From positions 186,001 to 250,000 of the forward strand of contig NZ_WVHT01000002.1 of the NCBI RefSeq assembly GCF_009834875.1: 64,000 nucleotides of DNA, read 5' to 3'. The translations under genes were made by a program, and so were the position numbers. Shown here piece after piece: positions 18,136 to 27,536 of this stretch. The notes beneath the pieces were generated by a model that saw only the letters and a list, made by a program, of their open reading frames with translations, was not told the origin of the DNA and searched no databases. Numbering within the stretch: position 1 is the first letter of the stretch; every line of letters begins with the position of its first letter. This stretch comes from Hufsiella arboris (lineage in GTDB: Bacteria > Bacteroidota > Bacteroidia > Sphingobacteriales > Sphingobacteriaceae).

Positions 18136-19040
18136 TGAAAACGCTGAATACTGCGGATCTTTCATCATTGGAATTGCAAAATTATCTGCAGTACGCGATA
18201 GCGCCTCGGCCGATTTGTCTTGCATCTACCATTGATAAAGCAGGAAATGTAAACCTGAGTCCCTTCAGTTTTTTCAATATGTTCAGCACGAATCCGCCGG
18301 TTTGCATTTTTTCGCCGGCAAGGAGGGTCCGCGACAATACTACCAAGCATACCCTTGAAAATTTAAAAGAAGTTCCGGAATGTGTGATTAATGTCGTGAC
18401 TTATGATATCGTTCAGCAGGTTTCGCTTTCGAGTGTAGAGTACCAAAAGGGAGTAGACGAATTTGTAAAGTCCGGTTTAACTCCATTAAGATCTGATTTT
18501 GTTAAGCCGCCGCGAGTGGCTGAATCGCCGGTGCAATTTGAATGCACCGTTACGGATATTATAGCGCTGGGTGAGAACGCCGGCGCAGGAAACCTGGTTC
18601 TTGCCGCAATAAAGCGGATCCATATCAACGAAAATGTTTTAAATCACGAAGGAACAATAGACCAGTTAAAGATGGATTTAGTGGCCCGGTTAGGCGGCGA
18701 TTGGTATTGCCGCGTTACACCGGATAACTTATTCATCGTTCCTAAACCTAACAGAAATATTGGTATAGGTATTGATCAGTTACCTGAAGGTATACGAAAT
18801 TCATCTGTTCTTACCGGTAACAATCTCGGCCAGCTGGCCAACGTAAGTTCGATTCCCGGAAAGGATGACATTCAAAACTTCCTGGTTAACAATCCTGATA
18901 TAGAACTTCAAGTAAGCCAGATACTAAAAAAGGGCGATCCTGAAATTTTTCTTCACAAATTCGCCCAACAATTGTTACATAAACAGGAAACTGAGAAAGC
19001 GTGGATTGTGCTATCTTCATTTAATTATAACCTGGTATAA
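18135..19040 (+). CDS. Flavin reductase-like FMN-binding split-barrel protein
   Basis: The 301-residue protein has the split-barrel flavin-binding segment near the N-terminus (AIAPRPICLASTIDKAGNVN, then SPFSFFNMFSTNPPVCIFSP), which recalls flavin reductases and related FMN proteins. The C-terminal 100 residues are not family-typical. The ATG overlaps the FAH stop by one base, so it belongs to the tyrosine-catabolism operon, although no standard step needs a flavin reductase. It could supply reduced flavin, serve a side reaction or detoxify an intermediate; the sequence does not decide. Confidence 0.75.
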   Translation: MKTLNTADLSSLELQNYLQYAIAPRPICLASTIDKAGNVNLSPFSFFNMFSTNPPVCIFSPARRVRDNTTKHTLENLKEVPECVINVVTYDIVQQVSLSSVEYQKGVDEFVKSGLTPLRSDFVKPPRVAESPVQFECTVTDIIALGENAGAGNLVLAAIKRIHINENVLNHEGTIDQLKMDLVARLGGDWYCRVTPDNLFIVPKPNRNIGIGIDQLPEGIRNSSVLTGNNLGQLANVSSIPGKDDIQNFLVNNPDIELQVSQILKKGDPEIFLHKFAQQLLHKQETEKAWIVLSSFNYNLV

Positions 19041-19216
19041 TATGTCAGCGGCAAATGGAAAATATCGTCACCAATATATCCTTCAAGCGGATATTGCGAT
19101 ATTATTTCGCCGGGCGCTGCTTGCCAAACTGGTATTCGCTCAGTACTAAATGGATTTGATCAGGATGCAACATCCGCAGAATTTTTAATCAATTCGATCA
19201 TTTCATTTTTTCTGAC

Positions 19217-20419
19217 ATGCCAGTATATCACTCATTGGGAAAGATCCCGCATAAGCGGCACACCATTTTCCGAAAGCCAAACGGCGATTTATATGCAGAA
19301 GAACTCGTTTCAACAGAAGGGTTTTCGAGCTTATACTCATTAGTTTACCATTGTTATCCGCCCACCATTGTAAAATCATTGGGCGAGCCATATTCTGTGG
19401 AACCGAAAATCGCGCGTGAAAAACATTTAAAGCACACCAGCCTTATTGGTTTTAATGTTAAGCCCGTTGACGACTATCTCGAAAGTCGTAAACCAGTTTT
19501 AGTTAACAATGATCTTCATATATCATTGGCTGCACCTAAACGGTCAATGACCGACTACTTTTACAAGAACAGCCAGGCCGATGAAGTGATCTTCGTTCAT
19601 ATTGGTTCCGGCAGGTTAAAAACCGGATTTGGTGATATCGAATTTCAATACGGCGATTACCTGGTTATACCGAGGGGAACCATCTACCAAATGGAATTTG
19701 ATGACGAGAATAACCGACTGTTTATCGTAGAAAGTTTCAGCCCGATCCGGCCGCCAAAACGTTATCGAAACGAATATGGACAACTGATGGAGCATTCGCC
19801 TTATTGCGAACGCGATATTAAATTTCCACAGAATCTTGAAACACATGATGAGCAGGGAGATTTCAAAATTCTCATAAAAAAACAGGGACTTATTTATCCC
19901 TACATCTACGCTACTCACCCCTTCGATTTTGTTGGCTGGGACGGCTTTCACTATCCGTGGGCGTTTTCCATTCATGATTTTGAGCCGATTACAGGCCGTT
20001 TACATCAACCGCCGCCCGTTCATCAAACATTTGAGGGGAATAATTTTGTTATCTGCTCATTCGTACCCCGTAAGTTCGATTATCACCCGCAGTCTATTCC
20101 GGCGCCGTATAACCACAGCAATGTCGACAGTGACGAGGTTTTATATTATGTTGACGGGGATTTTATGAGCCGTAAGAATGTAGTAAAAGGCCAGATTACA
20201 TTGCATCCCGGCGGCATTCCGCACGGGCCTCATCCCGGTACGGTCGAAAAGTCAATCGGTAAAGAAGCTACTGAGGAGCTTGCGGTAATGATCGATCCTT
20301 TCAGACCCTTGATGTTAACGGAAGACGCACTGGCAATTGAAGATGAAGATTATCACAAAAGCTGGCAGGCGAATTTTGAAAAAGCAACGGTGACAGAACA
20401 ACCAACTAGTTTGGAATGA
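19217..20419 (+). CDS. hmgA: Homogentisate 1,2-dioxygenase
   Basis: Cupin-type Fe(II) dioxygenase opening the homogentisate ring to maleylacetoacetate, 400 residues. Family features are the N-terminal YHSLGKIPHKRHT-like stretch, the central FVHIGSGRLKTGFGDIEFQYGDYLVIPRGT cupin (residues about 115-155, given here as positions 19584-19684) and the C-terminal iron site with HPGGIPHGPHPG (about residues 331-342). The 176-base gap before it holds no convincing gene. hppD follows after 47 bases. Confidence 0.93.
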   Translation: MPVYHSLGKIPHKRHTIFRKPNGDLYAEELVSTEGFSSLYSLVYHCYPPTIVKSLGEPYSVEPKIAREKHLKHTSLIGFNVKPVDDYLESRKPVLVNNDLHISLAAPKRSMTDYFYKNSQADEVIFVHIGSGRLKTGFGDIEFQYGDYLVIPRGTIYQMEFDDENNRLFIVESFSPIRPPKRYRNEYGQLMEHSPYCERDIKFPQNLETHDEQGDFKILIKKQGLIYPYIYATHPFDFVGWDGFHYPWAFSIHDFEPITGRLHQPPPVHQTFEGNNFVICSFVPRKFDYHPQSIPAPYNHSNVDSDEVLYYVDGDFMSRKNVVKGQITLHPGGIPHGPHPGTVEKSIGKEATEELAVMIDPFRPLMLTEDALAIEDEDYHKSWQANFEKATVTEQPTSLE

Positions 20420-20466
20420 TAAACCTAGCAGGTTTAATTTTTAATTCTATTTAACACTAATCACAA

Positions 20467-21591
20467 ATGAACAATCAATTAATAGAAAATACTATAGAAA
20501 CAACTGATTTCTTGCCATTGCTGGGAACAGATTATGTCGAATTTTATGTCGGAAATGCGAAACAGGCGGCTCATTTTTATAAATCAGCATTCGGTTTTCA
20601 AAGCCTGGCTTATGCGGGACCGGAAACAGGGGTAAGAGATAAAGCGTCGTACGTACTACAGCAGGGAAAAATCAGACTGGTTTTAACAACTGCCTTAGAA
20701 ATCAATAGCCCGATCGCGGAACATGTAAAAAAACATGGAGACGGCGTTAAGGTATTGGCTCTTTGGGTTGACGATGCTTTCGATGCCTTTGAACAAACCA
20801 CGTCTCGCGGCGCCGAACCATATAAGCAGCCTGAAGTTCTTAAAGATGAGTATGGTGAAGTTCGCACAAGCGGAATTAAATTGTATGGAGATACTGTTCA
20901 TATTTTCGTGGAACGGAAGAACTACCACGGCGTTTTTATGCCGGGTTATCAACCATGGTCTTCCGAATATAATCCTTCCGAGACCGGTTTGCTGTATGTC
21001 GATCATTGCGTGGCAAATGTTGGATGGAACAAAATGAACAGCTGGGTGAATTTCTATGAAGATATTATGGGTTTTAAAAACATCGTATCGTTCGATGATA
21101 AGGCAATTTCTACAGAGTACTCGTCATTAATGAGCAAGGTGATGAGCAACGGAAACGGCTTCGTAAAATTCCCGATCAATGAACCGGCAGAAGGAAAGAA
21201 GAAATCCCAGATCGAAGAATATCTTGAATTTTACGATGGGGAAGGCGTACAGCATCTGGCGCTAGCAACTGCAGATATCGTTAAAACAGTTACCGAACTA
21301 AAAAAACGTGGCGTTGAATTTTTGACTGTACCGACAACCTATTATGACGAATTACTCGACCGTGTTGGTCACATCGACGAGGATCTGGAACCGCTGAAAA
21401 AGCTCGGCATCTTAGTTGATCGCGATGATGAAGGTTACTTGCTTCAGATTTTCACCAAACCGGTGGAAGACCGACCAACTTTATTTTTCGAGATCATCCA
21501 GCGCAAGGGCGCGCAGTCATTCGGTGCCGGAAATTTCAAAGCACTATTTGAGGCAATAGAGAGGGAACAGGAATTAAGAGGTAATTTGTAA
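20467..21591 (+). CDS. hppD: 4-Hydroxyphenylpyruvate dioxygenase
   Basis: The 374-residue HPPD has two VOC domains. Iron ligands are visible as His in DHCVANVG (about residue 179), His in VQHLALAT (about 261) and Glu in LFFEIIQR (about 342). The C-terminal GAGNFKALFEAIEREQE is the family's gating helix. It converts 4-hydroxyphenylpyruvate to homogentisate with O2 and release of CO2. The stop shares its last base with the ATG of the phenylalanine hydroxylase gene, so the two are tightly coupled. Confidence 0.95.
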   Translation: MNNQLIENTIETTDFLPLLGTDYVEFYVGNAKQAAHFYKSAFGFQSLAYAGPETGVRDKASYVLQQGKIRLVLTTALEINSPIAEHVKKHGDGVKVLALWVDDAFDAFEQTTSRGAEPYKQPEVLKDEYGEVRTSGIKLYGDTVHIFVERKNYHGVFMPGYQPWSSEYNPSETGLLYVDHCVANVGWNKMNSWVNFYEDIMGFKNIVSFDDKAISTEYSSLMSKVMSNGNGFVKFPINEPAEGKKKSQIEEYLEFYDGEGVQHLALATADIVKTVTELKKRGVEFLTVPTTYYDELLDRVGHIDEDLEPLKKLGILVDRDDEGYLLQIFTKPVEDRPTLFFEIIQRKGAQSFGAGNFKALFEAIEREQELRGNL

Positions 21592-23360
21592 TGGAAGCGT
21601 TCAATGACTTTAATAATCCGCAGGTTGCCAGGCTGCCAAAGCATCTGAAACAATACATCGTTGATCAGAATTACGATAAATATACTCCTGTCGACCAGGC
21701 CGTTTGGCGTTATGTGATGAGGCAGAACTATAGCTATCTCAAAAACGTAGCCTATTATCCATACATTAAAGGCTTGGAACGTGCCGGATTGAGCATTGAA
21801 CGCATTCCTGATTTACAGACGATGAACGATAACCTTGGCAAAATAGGCTGGGGCGCCGTAACGGTTGACGGCTTCATTCCTCCATCAGCGTTTATGGAAT
21901 ACCAAGCTTACCGCGTGCTGGTTATAGCTGCCGATATCAGGCAATTAAGCCATATTGAATACACGCCCGCGCCGGATATCATTCATGAGTCCGCTGGCCA
22001 TGCACCAATCATAGCAGACAGCGATTACAATAACTACCTTAGCTATTTTGGTTCTATAGGCGCTAAAGCAATGTTTTCGGCGAAGGATTTTCAATTGTAC
22101 GAAGCGATACGGCATTTAAGCATATTGAAAGAGGCACCCAATACATCGGTTGAAGAAATTGAGAAGGCAGAAGCTGATCTTCAAGCAATCTCCGAGAACA
22201 TGGGAGAACCTTCAGAAATGGCTTTGCTAAGCCGCCTGCATTGGTGGACGGTCGAGTACGGCCTAATTGGATCACTTGAAGATCCAAAGATTTACGGAGC
22301 AGGACTTCTTTCTTCTATTGGCGAAAGTGCAAGCTGCATGAAAGAGAAAGTCCAAAAACTTTGGTACTCCATAGAGGCCATTAATTATCCATATGATATC
22401 ACCAAGCCGCAAGATCAGCTTTTCGTTACTGCAACTTTTCAAAACCTGATCGATGTGCTCGAAGAGTTTGCGTCAACGATGGCGTTTCGAACCGGCGGCA
22501 GTTCTGGATTGCGGAAAGCTGTTGAGTCAAAAAATACGGCAACTGCAGTGTATAGTTCTGGGCTCCAGTTAACCGGAATATTTACCGATTTCAAGGATAA
22601 TAAATACGGAGGTATTACATTTTTAAAAACTGCAGGTCCTTCTGCTTTGGCACTTGAAAATAAGCAAGTTAACGGACATGGAAAAGACTATCATAAAGAT
22701 GGATTTTCGTCGCCGGTTGGTAAGCTGAAAAATATTTTAAAACCGCTGGAGGATTTTACCAAAGCTGATTTACAGGAAAATGAGATCGGGGAATATCAAC
22801 CTGTTGAACTTGTATTTGAAAGCGGAATTAAAGTATCTGGAATCATTAAAAAAATCACCAGCCACCAGAACAAAATAGTGTTGATAACTTTGGAAAATTG
22901 CACTGTGACGTCGCCAGCCAACGATATATTATTTAAACCTGAATGGGGAATTTATGATATGGCTGTGGGTGAAAAAATCGTTTCCGTTTTCAATGGAGCG
23001 GCTGATAAAGATGCGTTCGAGGAAATTACTTACATCAGTAAAGACGAAACGTTAAAGCACGTTTACGATCCGAAAACTAGTGATTTACATCATTTATATC
23101 AATTGGTACGAGATATCCGCGTAAGCCAATCTGGTTACGACTTGCTAGAACCTGCATTCAACAGGCTTGTAGCTGAATTTCCAAACGACTGGCTTTGTTT
23201 GATGCAGATCGCTGAAATTCTTCACGAAGAAAATTTGAACACTGATCTCCAAGATAAGATCACTTGCTACCTGTCAAATATGGCAAAATCCCATCAGGAA
23301 CTTTCTAAGTTAATCAATGACGGCTTGAAGATTATGCAAAAACTTGTGACTCAAAATTAA
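21591..23360 (+). CDS. Phenylalanine 4-monooxygenase (long Bacteroidota form)
   Basis: Pterin-dependent aromatic amino acid hydroxylase turning Phe into Tyr. The non-heme iron ligands are His132 and His137 in HESAGHAP and Glu222 in WTVEYGL; the pterin/substrate region DGFIPPSAFMEYQA precedes them. At 589 residues it is roughly twice the length of the short proteobacterial PhhA; the extra C-terminal half (about 300-589) contains small beta-rich and helical segments of unknown role. I recall such long forms from Bacteroidota. It is the last gene of the catabolic cluster and provides its entry step. Confidence 0.9.
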   Translation: MEAFNDFNNPQVARLPKHLKQYIVDQNYDKYTPVDQAVWRYVMRQNYSYLKNVAYYPYIKGLERAGLSIERIPDLQTMNDNLGKIGWGAVTVDGFIPPSAFMEYQAYRVLVIAADIRQLSHIEYTPAPDIIHESAGHAPIIADSDYNNYLSYFGSIGAKAMFSAKDFQLYEAIRHLSILKEAPNTSVEEIEKAEADLQAISENMGEPSEMALLSRLHWWTVEYGLIGSLEDPKIYGAGLLSSIGESASCMKEKVQKLWYSIEAINYPYDITKPQDQLFVTATFQNLIDVLEEFASTMAFRTGGSSGLRKAVESKNTATAVYSSGLQLTGIFTDFKDNKYGGITFLKTAGPSALALENKQVNGHGKDYHKDGFSSPVGKLKNILKPLEDFTKADLQENEIGEYQPVELVFESGIKVSGIIKKITSHQNKIVLITLENCTVTSPANDILFKPEWGIYDMAVGEKIVSVFNGAADKDAFEEITYISKDETLKHVYDPKTSDLHHLYQLVRDIRVSQSGYDLLEPAFNRLVAEFPNDWLCLMQIAEILHEENLNTDLQDKITCYLSNMAKSHQELSKLINDGLKIMQKLVTQN

Positions 23361-23393
23361 CGCAGTCCCTCATGATTAATTGATTCAAAATCC

Positions 23394-23401
23394 TATTTTT
23401 G
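23394..23401 (+). promoter_or_regulatory. -7 box for thrS-infC-rpmI-rplT
   Basis: TATTTTTG, about 73 bases before the thrS start, fits TAnnTTTG. The roughly 65-base leader shows no T-box features that I can recognise. Confidence 0.4.
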
Positions 23402-23473
23402 CATTATAAAGTGAAGAACGCCTTGTAAGCGTTTCGCAGAAATAAATTTTTAACAATTAAATCATAGTTGTAG

Positions 23474-25399
23474 ATGATTAACATTACTCTCCCTGACGGA
23501 TCAGTCCGCCAGTATGAAAAAGGTGTAAGCGCACACCAGGTAGCATTATCAATTTCTGAAGGACTAGCACGCAACGTATTGGCGGCTGAAGTAAACGGCG
23601 AAATCTGGGACGCAAGCCGGCCGATCGAGGAAGACGCCAGTCTAAAACTGCTAACCTGGAATGATGCCGGCGGTAAATCAACCTTCTGGCATTCATCCGC
23701 TCACTTGATGGCCGAAGCATTGGAAGCTCTTTATCCGGGCACAAAGTTCGGCATTGGGCCTGCAATTGAAACCGGGTTTTATTACGATGTAGATTTTGGC
23801 GATCAGCCATTTTCGTCCGACGATTTTAAAAAGATCGAAGATAAAATGCTGGAGCTCGCCAAGGTGAAGTCTGAATACATTAGAACTCCGGTTAGCAAAG
23901 CCGACGCTGAAAAATATTTTACTGAAAAAGGTGATGAGTACAAATTGGATCTGATTAAAGATCTTCCCGACGGCTCCATCACTTTTTACAGCCAAGGGAA
24001 TTTTACCGATTTGTGCCGTGGTCCGCATATTCCGAATACCGGTTTTGTTAAGGCAATAAAACTTACCAATGTTGCGGGTGCATACTGGCGCGGCGACGAA
24101 AGCCGTAAGCAGCTTACTCGTATCTATGGCGTTACATTTCCTAAGCAAAGCGAGCTGACTGAATATCTTCACATGATCGAGGAAGCAAAAAAACGCGATC
24201 ACCGCAAGCTTGGGAAAGAACTGGAACTTTTTACATTCTCTGAAAAAGTGGGGATGGGGCTTCCGTTATGGCTGCCAAAAGGAGCGGCTTTGCGCGAGAA
24301 ATTAGTTCGTTTCCTTCAAAATGCACAGGTTAAATCAGGTTATGAACCTGTTATTACACCGCATATTGGCCATAAAAATCTATATGTTACTTCAGGTCAC
24401 TATGATAAGTATGGTGCCGATTCATTCCAGCCGATCAAAACGCCGCAGGAAGGCGAGGAGTTTTTCCTTAAGCCAATGAACTGTCCGCATCACTGCGAAA
24501 TTTATAAGTCTAAACCACGTTCATATAAGGAATTGCCGGTTCGTTACGCTGAATTCGGAACCGTATATCGTTACGAGCAAAGCGGAGAATTGCATGGATT
24601 AACTCGTGTTCGCGGGTTTACCCAGGATGATGCACACTTGTTTTGTCGTCCGGACCAGGTAAAAGAAGAATTCAAAAAGGTAATTGACTTGGTTTTATAC
24701 GTTTTTAAATCCCTGGGATTTGAAGATTATGTCGCACAGATTTCTCTGAGAGATCCCAATAACAAAGGGAAGTATATCGGATCAGATGAAAACTGGCAAT
24801 TAGCTGAAAGGGCTATTATTGAGGCCGCTGATGAAAAAGGACTGCCGACAGTAGTTGAATTAGGCGAAGCGGCGTTTTACGGACCGAAACTTGATTTTAT
24901 GGTTAAAGACGCTTTGGGCCGTAAATGGCAGTTGGGAACTATCCAGGTTGATTATAATTTACCTGAACGTTTTGAACTGGAATACACCGGAAGCGACAAT
25001 ATGAAACACAGGCCGGTAATGATTCACCGGGCACCTTTCGGATCACTGGAAAGATTCGTCGCCGTACTCATTGAGCATTGTGCCGGAAACTTCCCGTTGT
25101 GGCTAACTCCCGAGCAATTTATCATTTTGCCGATCTCTGAGAAATTTGAAGATTATGCAAAAAAAGTTTTAGAATCGCTTAATAATTCCGATATTCGCGG
25201 CTTGATTGACCTTAGAGATGAAAAGATCGGCCGGAAAATCCGCGATGCTGAGGTTAAGAAAACGCCCTACATGCTTATTATTGGCGAAAAGGAAATGTCT
25301 GAAGGACTTGTTTCTGTCAGGAGGCATGGCCAGGGTGATGTAGGAAGTGTGACAGTGGAAGATTTTAAAAATCAGTTAATTAAAGAAATAACAGTTTAA
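23474..25399 (+). CDS. thrS: Threonyl-tRNA synthetase
   Basis: Class II aminoacyl-tRNA synthetase of 641 residues. The order is an N-terminal TGS domain (1-60), the editing domain with [11 protein letters not shown] (about 74-84), the catalytic core with motif 2 around [20 protein letters not shown] and zinc ligands starting with Cys in MNCPHHC, then the C-terminal anticodon-binding domain. It charges tRNA-Thr in the cytosol. It leads the conserved thrS-infC-rpmI-rplT block. Confidence 0.97.
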   Translation: MINITLPDGSVRQYEKGVSAHQVALSISEGLARNVLAAEVNGEIWDASRPIEEDASLKLLTWNDAGGKSTFWHSSAHLMAEALEALYPGTKFGIGPAIETGFYYDVDFGDQPFSSDDFKKIEDKMLELAKVKSEYIRTPVSKADAEKYFTEKGDEYKLDLIKDLPDGSITFYSQGNFTDLCRGPHIPNTGFVKAIKLTNVAGAYWRGDESRKQLTRIYGVTFPKQSELTEYLHMIEEAKKRDHRKLGKELELFTFSEKVGMGLPLWLPKGAALREKLVRFLQNAQVKSGYEPVITPHIGHKNLYVTSGHYDKYGADSFQPIKTPQEGEEFFLKPMNCPHHCEIYKSKPRSYKELPVRYAEFGTVYRYEQSGELHGLTRVRGFTQDDAHLFCRPDQVKEEFKKVIDLVLYVFKSLGFEDYVAQISLRDPNNKGKYIGSDENWQLAERAIIEAADEKGLPTVVELGEAAFYGPKLDFMVKDALGRKWQLGTIQVDYNLPERFELEYTGSDNMKHRPVMIHRAPFGSLERFVAVLIEHCAGNFPLWLTPEQFIILPISEKFEDYAKKVLESLNNSDIRGLIDLRDEKIGRKIRDAEVKKTPYMLIIGEKEMSEGLVSVRRHGQGDVGSVTVEDFKNQLIKEITV

Positions 25400-25410
25400 G
25401 AAAAACAAAT

Positions 25411-25983
25411 TTGGCATTAACAAGACCGGGTTTTAATCGAGGACCTCGACCTCCGTTTAAAAAGAAAGAGGCAGAACACAACATTAATCAATTTATCAAA
25501 GCGCCGGAAATAAGGCTCGTTGGTGATAATGTTGAACAAGGAATTTATTCATTACGCGATGCATTGGCATTGGCAGAAGAACAAGAACTTGATTTGGTAG
25601 AGATTTCACCAAATGCCGTTCCGCCAGTTTGCAAAATTGTTGATTATAACAAGTTTATCTACGAGCAGAAAAAGAAGCTGAAGGAGATAAAAGCAAACGC
25701 CAAACAAACGGTTATTAAAGAAATTCGTTTCGGGCCAAATACAAACGATCACGATTTTCAGTTTAAACTGAAACACGCGATCAGTTTTCTCGAAAACGGT
25801 GAAAAGGTAAGAGCTTACGTGCATTTTAAAGGCCGGGCCATCGTCTATAAAGAGCACGGAGAGATTTTGTTATTAAAATTTGCTCAGGCGCTTGAAGAAG
25901 TGGGTAAAGTTGAGCAATTGCCAAAATTGGAAGGAAAACGGATGTTTTTAACCGTTGCCCCAAAAACTACAGGAAAGAAATAA
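25411..25983 (+). CDS. infC: Translation initiation factor IF-3, TTG start
   Basis: IF-3 binds the 30S subunit and enforces start-codon and initiator-tRNA fidelity. The 190 residues show both halves: the N-domain with IRLVGDN and [16 protein letters not shown](V)DY (to about 80) and the C-domain with [12 protein letters not shown] and [10 protein letters not shown]. No in-frame ATG exists between the thrS stop (25399) and the conserved N-domain, so the start is the TTG at 25411. A non-ATG start fits the known autoregulation of infC, where IF-3 discriminates against its own weak start codon. Confidence 0.95.
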   Translation: MALTRPGFNRGPRPPFKKKEAEHNINQFIKAPEIRLVGDNVEQGIYSLRDALALAEEQELDLVEISPNAVPPVCKIVDYNKFIYEQKKKLKEIKANAKQTVIKEIRFGPNTNDHDFQFKLKHAISFLENGEKVRAYVHFKGRAIVYKEHGEILLLKFAQALEEVGKVEQLPKLEGKRMFLTVAPKTTGKK

Positions 25984-26008
25984 ATACTAATACGTAAATA
26001 TATCTGTT

Positions 26009-26209
26009 ATGCCAAAAATGAAAACCAATTCCAGTGCCAAAAAGCGTTTTAAGCTTACTGGAACAGGTAAAATCAAGAGAAACAACGCATACATGAGCCA
26101 CATCTTAACCAAGATGTCGACTAAACGTAAACGTAACTTAGGTCAGGCAAGCTTAGTAGCTGACGCTGATATGGGTAACGTTAAACGTATGCTTTGTATC
26201 GGAAAGTAA
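26009..26209 (+). CDS. rpmI: 50S ribosomal protein L35
   Basis: The 66-residue basic protein has the standard [18 protein letters not shown] start and a [14 protein letters not shown] core. It is a component of the large subunit and sits in its usual place between infC (25-base gap) and rplT (73-base gap). Confidence 0.97.
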   Translation: MPKMKTNSSAKKRFKLTGTGKIKRNNAYMSHILTKMSTKRKRNLGQASLVADADMGNVKRMLCIGK

Positions 26210-26282
26210 TTAATTTTTAACCAGGCAATCGGTAGTAAGTTCGTTGTAACACACGACACCGTCCGCCAAAAAACAAAACAAC

Positions 26283-26627
26283 ATGCCACGTTCGGTTAAC
26301 GCAGTAGCGTCAAGAAGAAGAAGAAAAAAGATCTTAGGTTTAGCAAAAGGCTATTGGGGATCAAGAAGCAAGGTTTACACCATTGCTAAAAACACGGTAG
26401 AAAAAGGTTTGCAATATGCTTACCGTGACCGTAAAACCAAAAAGAGAGAATTCAGAGCTTTGTGGATCCAGCGTATTAACGCAGGCGCCCGTCATCATGG
26501 AATCTCTTACTCTCAATTAATGGGTAAGCTTGCTTCCAAAAATATTGGTTTAAACCGTAAGGTTCTTGCCGATTTAGCGATGAATGAGCCAGCAGCTTTT
26601 AAAGCAATTATCGATGCTGTGAAATAA
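26283..26627 (+). CDS. rplT: 50S ribosomal protein L20
   Basis: This 114-residue protein binds 23S rRNA and is needed early in 50S assembly. It starts [18 protein letters not shown] and contains the conserved [20 protein letters not shown]-type helix and the [14 protein letters not shown] globular part. It is the last gene of the thrS operon, with a terminator 23 bases after the stop. Confidence 0.97.
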   Translation: MPRSVNAVASRRRRKKILGLAKGYWGSRSKVYTIAKNTVEKGLQYAYRDRKTKKREFRALWIQRINAGARHHGISYSQLMGKLASKNIGLNRKVLADLAMNEPAAFKAIIDAVK

Positions 26628-26649
26628 GCATTCTTATAAATTTTATATA

Positions 26650-26686
26650 AAGAGGGAATCAGTTTTGGTTCCCTCTTTTATTTTTG
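26650..26686 (+). terminator. Terminator of the thrS-rplT operon
   Basis: AAGAGGGAA and TTCCCTCTT form a 9-bp stem around a short loop, followed by a T-rich tail. Confidence 0.8.
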
Positions 26687-26779
26687 TCCTACTTTATCCA
26701 TAAAAATCTATTGGCTGTAACTTAATCTCTTTAGTCCAAAACAGGTATTTTAAAGGTATCTTTATTAAAATCATTGCTA

Positions 26780-27436
26780 ATGGAACGAGTGAAGATTAAT
26801 AACAAAGGACAAGCCCGCCTATTTAAAAGCAGATTCTTAGAAAGATTAACGAAAACACGTCCCTGGATCATCTACGCGATCTATATTCCTCTCTGCAGTT
26901 ATTTACTTTTTAAAAGTTATGTGTCATACCATTTTTCGGCGTCATTTATTGCGGCGCTTTTCCTGGTTGCCATGTTAAGCTGGACCCTTGTCGAGTATCT
27001 GATACATCGCTTTCTCTTTCATTTTGAAGCAAAAAGCGTATTGGGTAAACGACTTGTTTATTTATTTCATGAAAACCACCATGAATTTCCAAGGGACAAA
27101 ACCAGGCTGTTTATGCCGCCGGTTCCAAGTTTGGTAATTGCCGCGATTGCGTTAAGTATTTTTTCCGCCATTTCTTACCTGACTTCAGAAACTATGGCCT
27201 ATGCCTTTATTTTCTTCCCCGGTTTTGTAACAGGCTACCTGATATACGTGAGCATGCACTACGCAATACATGCGTACGCTCCGCCAAAATTTTTAAAGCT
27301 GTTATGGCGAAATCATCATTTACATCATTATAAATGTCCCGACAAGGCATTTGGTGTAAGTTCCAACTTATGGGACAGAATTTTTGGTACATTGCCAGTA
27401 GGTGATGAGCCCGATTTTAAAAAGGATATGTTCTAG
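26780..27436 (+). CDS. Fatty acid hydroxylase / sterol desaturase family membrane enzyme
   Basis: The 218-residue protein has four hydrophobic helices and the histidine clusters of the di-iron hydroxylase superfamily: HRFLFH (about 77-82), HENHH (about 97-101), HYAIH (about 157-161) and HHLHH (about 175-179). It resembles the fatty acid 2-hydroxylase branch that modifies acyl chains of sphingolipids, which Sphingobacteriaceae make. I took the ATG at 26780; a TTG two codons upstream is also open. It is a single gene between a terminator and the GMC operon. Confidence 0.85.
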   Translation: MERVKINNKGQARLFKSRFLERLTKTRPWIIYAIYIPLCSYLLFKSYVSYHFSASFIAALFLVAMLSWTLVEYLIHRFLFHFEAKSVLGKRLVYLFHENHHEFPRDKTRLFMPPVPSLVIAAIALSIFSAISYLTSETMAYAFIFFPGFVTGYLIYVSMHYAIHAYAPPKFLKLLWRNHHLHHYKCPDKAFGVSSNLWDRIFGTLPVGDEPDFKKDMF

Positions 27437-27536
27437 AAAAACGTTACCTGACTGCAAAATTTTCGTTAATATTTCTCGTCGCTCGATTTAAATTGCTATA
27501 ATTAGCTTTACTAATTAATTATAGATCAATTTACCA

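Noticed and set aside
19041-19216. Short open runs on both strands between the flavin-reductase-like gene and hmgA
   Set aside because: No run has a usable start with a family-like sequence; treated as a leader or spacer.
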